A DNA stretch of 45,958 nt from positions 1-45,958 of the forward strand of contig JAMNYG010000136.1 in the NCBI GenBank assembly GCA_023622945.1. Direction: 5' to 3'. Source of the stretch: Bacillota bacterium. GTDB lineage: Bacteria; Bacillota; Clostridia; Acetivibrionales; JAMNYG01. Each line of letters begins with the position of its first letter. Positions within the stretch are counted from its first letter, which is position 1. This document shows, in pieces, positions 40,882-45,958 of this stretch. Under the pieces are notes generated by a model. That model did no database searches and was not told the origin of the DNA. It saw nothing but the letters and a program-made list of their open reading frames with translations. The position numbers and the translations under genes were made by a program.

Positions 40882-42150
40882 ATGATGATAAATTTACCTT
40901 ATGGAAAAGAGAGAATAGAGTTCTTTGTTGAGGATAAATATTTTTGTGAACTTGTGGAACCAAACAATGTAAAGGCTGCTGAAAATGTATATGATGAAAT
41001 TATTAAATCCCTTGATAATCCCATAGGCGGCAAAAGGCTTGAAGATATAATAAAGCCGGGTCAGAAGGTTAATATTATCAGCGACGATATTACCAGACCT
41101 ACGCCTGTAAACGAAATACTTCCGGCATTGCTGGAGCGATTGGAAAGACTGGGGATAGAGAGAAATGACGTAAAAATAGTTATGGCACTTGGCAGCCACA
41201 GATATATGACCGAACATGAAATGATTCAGAAAGTAGGCAAAGAAATATATGAACAATACAAGGTAGTGAATTCCGAGTTCAGGAATGAGAAGGATCTTGT
41301 ACATATGGGGACGGCACCCGGTGGTGTTGAAATTTATGCATCCAGGATTGCAGTTGAGTGTGATATAAGAATAGGGATCGGGAATATAGTGCCTCATCCG
41401 ACAATGGGATGGTCAGGTGGCGCCAAGATTCTTTTCCCGGGGGTAACAGGTGAAAAGACCGTATCGCAGTTCCATATGCAGCAGGGACGTGAAGAAAGAA
41501 ATATGTTCGGCATGGAGAATTGTCCTGTAAGACTAAATGTTGAAAAGTGGGTTGACAATATTGGACTCCATTTTATTATAAATACGGTTTTGACCAATGA
41601 TTTTAAGATTTATAAAGTGGTTTCCGGCGATTATGTAAAAGCACAAAGGAAAGGTGTGGAGTATGCAAAGGAAGTATATGGGAAAAGGCTGAAGAAGAAA
41701 GCGGATATAATAGTGATCAGCTCTTATCCTTCCGATATGGATTTATGGCAGTCAACAAAAGGAGTTTTATGTGCAGATAACGGCCTGAACGACGGGGGGA
41801 CAGTTATCCTTGTAAGTCCCAACTATGAAGGGGTGGGACCGCATCCGCAATTTGCAAGATACATGGGTATGGATAATTCTCCTGATATTCTTGAAGCCTA
41901 TTTTAACGGAGAAATAGATGTGGAAGATCCGCTGGGGCTTTCTGTTGGTGCGGCAATGTCCAGAATAAGGCAGAGGAGAAATCTTGTAATAGTAAGTGAC
42001 GGAATAAGTAAGGAAGAAGCAGAAACCTGCGGAATGAGATATTATCCCTTAAAAGACATTCAAAAAGCAATAGATGAGGCTGTCAGGAAATATGAAAATC
42101 CAACGGTTACAGCTGTAACCCATGGAGGAGAAACATACATCTATTGTTAA
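40882..42150 (+). CDS. LarA-type nickel-dependent 2-hydroxyacid racemase
   Basis: 422 residues. LarA enzymes racemise lactate or other 2-hydroxy acids by hydride transfer with a nickel-pincer nucleotide. SDDITRPTPVNEILP is the family signature. Catalytic residues align with a constant offset of two to those known for Lactobacillus plantarum LarA: H106 (GSHRYM), H172 (VPHPTMGW), K182 in SGGAKI (the pincer attachment Lys) and H198 (QFHMQQ). All are kept, so activity is expected. Homologues act on several acids, so lactate is not assured. The larB, larC and larE cofactor genes are not in the window. SD CGGAGG is 10 nt from ATG 40882. Confidence 0.9.
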   Translation: MMINLPYGKERIEFFVEDKYFCELVEPNNVKAAENVYDEIIKSLDNPIGGKRLEDIIKPGQKVNIISDDITRPTPVNEILPALLERLERLGIERNDVKIVMALGSHRYMTEHEMIQKVGKEIYEQYKVVNSEFRNEKDLVHMGTAPGGVEIYASRIAVECDIRIGIGNIVPHPTMGWSGGAKILFPGVTGEKTVSQFHMQQGREERNMFGMENCPVRLNVEKWVDNIGLHFIINTVLTNDFKIYKVVSGDYVKAQRKGVEYAKEVYGKRLKKKADIIVISSYPSDMDLWQSTKGVLCADNGLNDGGTVILVSPNYEGVGPHPQFARYMGMDNSPDILEAYFNGEIDVEDPLGLSVGAAMSRIRQRRNLVIVSDGISKEEAETCGMRYYPLKDIQKAIDEAVRKYENPTVTAVTHGGETYIYC

Positions 42151-42210
42151 TTTAGTACGTAAATGTGTCCGGAAATTAATAAACAATAAAAAATGTTTGG
42201 AGTGAAAAAT

Positions 42211-42996
42211 TTGGCGCTTATCCATTGTAACTTCTTTTCTGAAGTTCTTGGCTTATCAGCTTCCATGTACGTTATACTTCCCCAGAAAACATACGGTCAG
42301 ACAGGCATGACAGGTGTAACAATCAAAGACAGGCATCCGGTCCTTTATCTGCTCCACGGGCGTACTGATGATCATACCATATGGCTCAGGAGGACTTCTG
42401 TTGAAAGATATGTTGCACCTTTGGGTCTGGCAGTTGTAATGCCTGAAGTCCACAGAAGCTTTTATACTGACATGGCAAACGGTTATAAATACTGGACTTT
42501 TATAAGTGAAGAGCTGCCGGAGATTGTAAAATCCTTTTTTAATCTGTCGGATAAAAGAGAGGATACTTTTGTGGCAGGAATATCAATGGGAGGTTATGGA
42601 GCTTTTAAGCTGGCCTTAAGTAAGCCTGAATGCTTCGCAGCTGCAGCAAGTTTATCGGGGGCTTTGGATATTGTTGATACAGTTAATAATGTAACAGGTA
42701 TTACGGAGTATGAGTGGAGCAGCATTTTTGGGGATCTTAAAAAATTGCCCGGCAGCAGCAATGATCTGTTTCATCTTGCAAATGCAGCAGCGGCTTCCGG
42801 GAAGGTGTTACCGAAGCTTTATCAGTGCTGCGGTACGGAAGATTTTCTTTACAAATCAAATGTAAGATTCAGAGACCACGCCAGGAGTCTGAATCTTGAT
42901 TTAACTTATGTAGAGGAACCAGGCAGTCATGAATGGGGATTCTGGGACAAAAATATACAGAATGTGCTGAAATGGTTGCCGGTTGTAAAAAAATAA
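42211..42996 (+). CDS. alpha/beta-hydrolase esterase (tributyrin-esterase/FrmB-like)
   Basis: 261 residues. Starts [20 protein letters not shown], the N terminus of acetyl/tributyrin esterases of the EstA family. Nucleophile S125 in [14 protein letters not shown]; an Asp near [11 protein letters not shown] and His in [11 protein letters not shown] complete the triad. It releases acyl or hydroxy-acyl groups from esters in the cytosol, as no signal peptide is present. Start: TTG 42211 lies 8 nt after GGAG and matches the family; ATG 42193 lies upstream of that SD. It could free a hydroxy acid for the LarA-type racemase; that is inference. Confidence 0.9.
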   Translation: MALIHCNFFSEVLGLSASMYVILPQKTYGQTGMTGVTIKDRHPVLYLLHGRTDDHTIWLRRTSVERYVAPLGLAVVMPEVHRSFYTDMANGYKYWTFISEELPEIVKSFFNLSDKREDTFVAGISMGGYGAFKLALSKPECFAAAASLSGALDIVDTVNNVTGITEYEWSSIFGDLKKLPGSSNDLFHLANAAAASGKVLPKLYQCCGTEDFLYKSNVRFRDHARSLNLDLTYVEEPGSHEWGFWDKNIQNVLKWLPVVKK

Positions 42997-43017
42997 ATAA
43001 GTAGGGGGATTAAAGGT

Positions 43018-43698
43018 ATGGAAAAACATATGTTGCACGGGAAAATTATTACCGACATAAAAAGACCGCCTCAGGAGATCATTGATGGCTTTAAGAAACA
43101 TGATGTCTGCAAAATCGGTGATGCTATGGCCGGACATGGGCTAATGAACTATCAGATTAAACCTATAACACCGAAAATGAGGGTTGTAGGTCCGGCTTGC
43201 ACGGTACTCACACGTCCCGGTGACGCATTGTATGTGCAGAAGGTAATAGAAGTAGCAAAACCCGGTGATGTAGTTGTAATTGATGCAGGTGATATAAGAG
43301 ATGTAGCATGTATAGGTGAAAGACTTGGGTACTATATGAAACTTAGAGGTGTAGCGGGTATTGTTGTAGATGGAGCCATCAGGGATTCGAGGGGCCTGAT
43401 CGATATGGGAATGCCTGTATTTGCCAAGTCAATATGCACTAAAATATTTGGTTCCGTGGGACCCGGCGCAATAAATGTTCCGATTCAGTGCGGAGGTGTA
43501 ACTGTAAACCCTGGTGATATTATTGTAGGCGATGATGATGGTGTTGTATGTATACCGCAGGAAGCGGCAGAAGAAGTTTTAAAGGCAGCAGATTTACACC
43601 TTGAGCAGGAACTTCTGAGACTGAGACAAATAGAACAGGAAGGCAAGAGTATTACAGAGGTATTCGGGCTTGCACCCAAATTGGCAAAGTGGTCTTAA
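43018..43698 (+). CDS. RraA-family aldolase/decarboxylase
   Basis: 226 residues. Members include 4-hydroxy-4-methyl-2-oxoglutarate (HMG/CHA) aldolase, oxaloacetate decarboxylases and the RNase E inhibitor RraA. Motifs: KIGDAMAGHGLMNY, GPACTVLTRPGD, GDVVVIDAGDIRDVACIGERL and the metal-binding Arg-Asp in VVDGAIRDSRGL, then VNPGDIIVGDDDGVVCIP. The extra N- and C-terminal helices are as in the aldolase subgroup rather than the short RNase regulator. In this context a C-C cleavage of a hydroxy-keto acid yielding pyruvate is likely. SD GGGGG precedes ATG 43018. Confidence 0.9.
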   Translation: MEKHMLHGKIITDIKRPPQEIIDGFKKHDVCKIGDAMAGHGLMNYQIKPITPKMRVVGPACTVLTRPGDALYVQKVIEVAKPGDVVVIDAGDIRDVACIGERLGYYMKLRGVAGIVVDGAIRDSRGLIDMGMPVFAKSICTKIFGSVGPGAINVPIQCGGVTVNPGDIIVGDDDGVVCIPQEAAEEVLKAADLHLEQELLRLRQIEQEGKSITEVFGLAPKLAKWS

Positions 43699-43713
43699 TT
43701 AACAGGTGGAATT

Positions 43714-44904
43714 ATGGATAGTCTGCAAATCAAAAATAAGGTCATAAGCGAAATTGAAAAAATAAGAACTAATCTTATACAGCTTGCTGAAAAAATACAT
43801 TTTAATCCTGAAGTAAGCGGGCAAGAGATTAATGCTTCCAGGTGGATCTCAGAATATCTTGAGAGAAACGGATTTGATGTACAGCTTAGAATAGGCGGGC
43901 TGAATACAGCATTTATAGCCTGTTCCGGCGAAAATCCCGGCAAGCCCTTTATTGCATTTATGGCTGAGTATGATGCTTTGCCCGAAATAGGTCATGGCTG
44001 TGGGCATAGCCTGATAGCTCCTGCTGCAGCAGGAGCAGCTATTGCACTCAGGAACACTCTGCCGGCCGATTTTGTCAATATATGCGTTATAGGTACACCT
44101 GAAGAGGAAACTACAGGCGGCAAGCTTAAGCTACTTGAAAAAGGCGTTTTTGATAATATAGATGTAGCAATAATGTTTCATCCTCATACTATAACGACAG
44201 GTCTACGTCCTTGTATAGGCAGAACCTCGATTGTTTTTGAATTTTACGGTAAGCCGGCCCATGCATCGACTTACCCTGATAAAGGGATTAACGCTCTTGA
44301 TGCCGTTATACTGACTTTTAACAATATAAATGCTTTAAGGCAGCAGCTAAGAGAGGATGTAAGAGTGCATGGAATAATAACAGACGGCGGGAAAGCTGCC
44401 AACATAATACCGGATTATGCAAGAGCTGAGTTTTTTGTAAGGGCACGTGAAAAGTCCTACATGGAAGAAGTTGTACAGAAGGTAATAAATTGTGCAAAAA
44501 GTGCTTCTCTTGCTACGGCTGCCCAACTCAAAATAAGCTCTTTAATGCCAACATATTTACCTGATATTCCTATTGATTCTTTGATTGATTGCTTTGAATC
44601 CAATTTAAGAGTATTGGGATATAGCACACAAAAAGTATCTGCTCCCTATAGATTGGGCTCTTCGGATTACGGAAATGTAAGTCAGAAAGTTCCGTCTTTA
44701 ATGGGTTTTATTTCAATAGCACCTGAAGGAACGCCAACACACTCAATACAGTTCAGAGATGCGGCAATTTCGGAAAAAGGCCTGAAGGTGATGATAGATG
44801 CTGCAAAAGCCATGGCAATGACTGCAATGGATGTAGTATTGGTTCCTGGTATGCTGGAGCAGATTAAAAATGAATTTGTAAGAAAGGTTTCTGGTTCTGT
44901 CTAA
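43714..44904 (+). CDS. M20-family metallopeptidase/aminoacylase
   Basis: 396 residues, di-zinc hydrolase of the aminoacylase or AbgB-like group. Metal and catalytic residues: AEYDALPEIGHGCGHSL (metal Asp and His), GTPEEETTGGK (catalytic Glu pair) and MFHPHT. The lid domain is recognisable from GKPAHASTYPDKGINALDAV. C-terminal HSIQFRD carries the last His. Enzymes of this group cleave N-acyl or dipeptide-like amide bonds, so an amide-linked moiety of the imported substrate is a reasonable target. It starts 15 nt after the RraA gene. Confidence 0.92.
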   Translation: MDSLQIKNKVISEIEKIRTNLIQLAEKIHFNPEVSGQEINASRWISEYLERNGFDVQLRIGGLNTAFIACSGENPGKPFIAFMAEYDALPEIGHGCGHSLIAPAAAGAAIALRNTLPADFVNICVIGTPEEETTGGKLKLLEKGVFDNIDVAIMFHPHTITTGLRPCIGRTSIVFEFYGKPAHASTYPDKGINALDAVILTFNNINALRQQLREDVRVHGIITDGGKAANIIPDYARAEFFVRAREKSYMEEVVQKVINCAKSASLATAAQLKISSLMPTYLPDIPIDSLIDCFESNLRVLGYSTQKVSAPYRLGSSDYGNVSQKVPSLMGFISIAPEGTPTHSIQFRDAAISEKGLKVMIDAAKAMAMTAMDVVLVPGMLEQIKNEFVRKVSGSV

Positions 44905-44953
44905 GCTTCAACTATACAACACAGTTATTTGTCCTGTATCTGGAGGGAATCAT

Positions 44954-45766
44954 ATGAATTCTATAAAAAATGAACGCAAAGGGAGCCAAAAATATGAACT
45001 TTGCAGGATGACATGGAAAGAAGCTGAGGAAGCTTTTGCAAAGAATCCGACAATACTAATACCTATGGGCTCCATAGAACAACATGGTCCACAAGCCCCT
45101 ACAGGCGATTACAGGTATACTGCAGAAATATCTCGTAGAATAGCTGAGTCCACGGGTGCGATAAGCGCACCTACAATACCATGGGGGTATTCAGAATATT
45201 TTAAGAATTTTCCGGGATGCCTGACATTGAAGCCTGAGACGTTAAAAGCACTGCTTTTTGATATATTGGATGGGTTCATTAGATATAAACTTGATCATTT
45301 TGTGTTTGTCTGCGGCCATAAGGGAAACATGCCTATTATCGAACAAGTCGCCCGAAGCATAAAGGAGAGATTTGGAATTCGTTTGGCTACAATTGAACCC
45401 TTTAGCTGGCTTACACAGGATTACCTGAGAAATCTGTACGGAAACGACAATATTCAGACCGGCCATGGCAGCGACCCTATGACGTCAATAGCCATGTATC
45501 TTTTTCCGGAGGATGTACGCATGGATCTTGTTGAAAAAGGTAACTCGGGTATTTTTGCAGGCTACGCAATAAAAGGTATGAGTATGATTAACTTTGAAGG
45601 TTTTCATGCATATATATACTGTGATACGGAGGAGATTGCAGAAAACGGAATTTTGGGTGATCCAAGCCTTGCAAGCCCGGAAGTTGGGCGTCAGTGTATA
45701 GAGTACATAGTCAATTTAGGGAGCAGGTTTGTTAACTGGTTTAAACAGCAGGACACCAGATGTTGA
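44954..45766 (+). CDS. creatininase family protein
   Basis: 270 residues. Metal-dependent amidohydrolase fold shared by creatininase, the MftE peptidase and archaeal ArfB. The family motif appears as LIPMGSIEQHGPQAPTGDYRY (Glu and His ligands, with the second position of H-P/L-P changed to Q-A-P). VCGHKGNMPI replaces the common N-G-H-G-G-N and TGHGSDPMTSI contains the late metal His. The changed N-G-H-G-G-N block suggests altered substrate specificity. SD TGGAGGGA precedes ATG 44954. It is the last gene of cluster B. Confidence 0.88.
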   Translation: MNSIKNERKGSQKYELCRMTWKEAEEAFAKNPTILIPMGSIEQHGPQAPTGDYRYTAEISRRIAESTGAISAPTIPWGYSEYFKNFPGCLTLKPETLKALLFDILDGFIRYKLDHFVFVCGHKGNMPIIEQVARSIKERFGIRLATIEPFSWLTQDYLRNLYGNDNIQTGHGSDPMTSIAMYLFPEDVRMDLVEKGNSGIFAGYAIKGMSMINFEGFHAYIYCDTEEIAENGILGDPSLASPEVGRQCIEYIVNLGSRFVNWFKQQDTRC

Positions 45767-45827
45767 AAATTTCATTACCATCACTGTTTTTTCCTGTGAT
45801 TCTTGTTCATATAAAATCCTTTTTGGT

Positions 45828-45852
45828 AAAGGCAGATAATGCCTTTTTTTTA
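45828..45852 (+). terminator. intrinsic terminator at the end of cluster B
   Basis: AAAGGCA and TGCCTTT pair across a 5-nt loop followed by eight T. It directly precedes the intron boundary, the typical target context of class C introns. Confidence 0.88.
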
Positions 45853-45856
45853 TTTA

Positions 45857-45958
45857 GTGCGTCCAGCGAAGCTGGACCACACTTGCCGGTGAAAGTCCGG
45901 CACGGGTAATTGCCAGGAAGCCCGTTAGCTAATCCCGGTGCGTCACAGTAATGTGAGG
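45857..45958 (+). mobile_element. 5' end of a bacterial class C group II intron (truncated by the window)
   Basis: The sequence begins with the intron-boundary motif GTGCG directly after a terminator T run and TATTTA. It continues with a CCAGC-GAA-GCTGG hairpin, GGTGAAAGTCC, GGAAGCCCGTTAGCTAA and a GGTGCGTCACAG segment. The layout parallels domain I of class C introns such as the Oceanobacillus iheyensis one (recalled: GGTGAGAGTCC followed by AGTTAGCCTAA). Class C introns insert behind transcription terminators, as here. The reverse transcriptase and domains II-VI should lie beyond the window. Confidence 0.85.

Overview
The window looks like a chromosomal segment of an anaerobic Firmicute of the class Clostridia. 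This is inferred from the conserved block priA-def-fmt-zinc peptidase-rsmB-rlmN-PP2C-PASTA kinase-rsgA-rpe-thiN, from strong Shine-Dalgarno (SD) sites with TTG and GTG starts, from an RqcH homologue and from a VanZ-like protein. Genus is not resolvable by eye; a relative of the plant-fibre-degrading clostridia is possible.

Layout. 1-6.4 kb: end of a Panacea/SocA-domain gene, a sugar-kinase-like phosphotransferase, a VanZ-like protein, a Mur-ligase-like protein without a P-loop, a two-OB-fold SSB, and a NusG-II / Gx-transporter / polyprenyl-synthase trio. 6.5-19.7 kb: a long, tightly packed plus-strand housekeeping block for replication restart, formyl-Met processing, rRNA modification, the Ser/Thr kinase-phosphatase pair, ribosome assembly and thiamine diphosphate synthesis. 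It ends in a bidirectional terminator facing a minus-strand aminotransferase and rqcH. 23.2-26 kb: a secreted GHL15-like protein and a DUF503 gene, set among short GGGGACGT-type repeats that lie in opposite orientations on the two sides. 26.2-34 kb: catabolic cluster A (UroD-like methyltransferase, nitrilase, 2-hydroxyacid dehydrogenase, AraC regulator, enolase-superfamily enzyme, two Gfo/Idh oxidoreductases). 34.15-34.36 kb: a candidate structured RNA and tRNA-Ala(GGC). 34.8-45.8 kb: catabolic cluster B (amidohydrolase, GH4 glycosidase, sugar ABC transporter lacking an ATPase, LarA-type racemase, esterase, RraA aldolase, M20 peptidase, creatininase). The window ends inside the 5' end of a class C group II intron lying directly behind a terminator.

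How the genes may work together. Cluster B reads as uptake of a glycoside, oxidative hydrolysis by GH4, then hydrolysis of ester, amide or lactone bonds, racemisation of a 2-hydroxy acid and aldol cleavage. Cluster A reads as sugar or sugar-acid oxidation and dehydration under AraC control. Substrates are unknown, and the pathway reading is inference.

The most unusual feature is a set of degenerate short tandem repeats scattered through the window. Inside genes they are in frame: 18 bp x7 in priA, 15 bp x6 in thiN and 15 bp x4 in the sugar-binding lipoprotein. A 21 bp x6 array sits directly in front of rlmN. Others start at the 3' ends of genes and copy the stop codon (periods about 31 to 67 bp), and a 28-bp array precedes the tRNA region. 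They look like scars of repeated local duplication.
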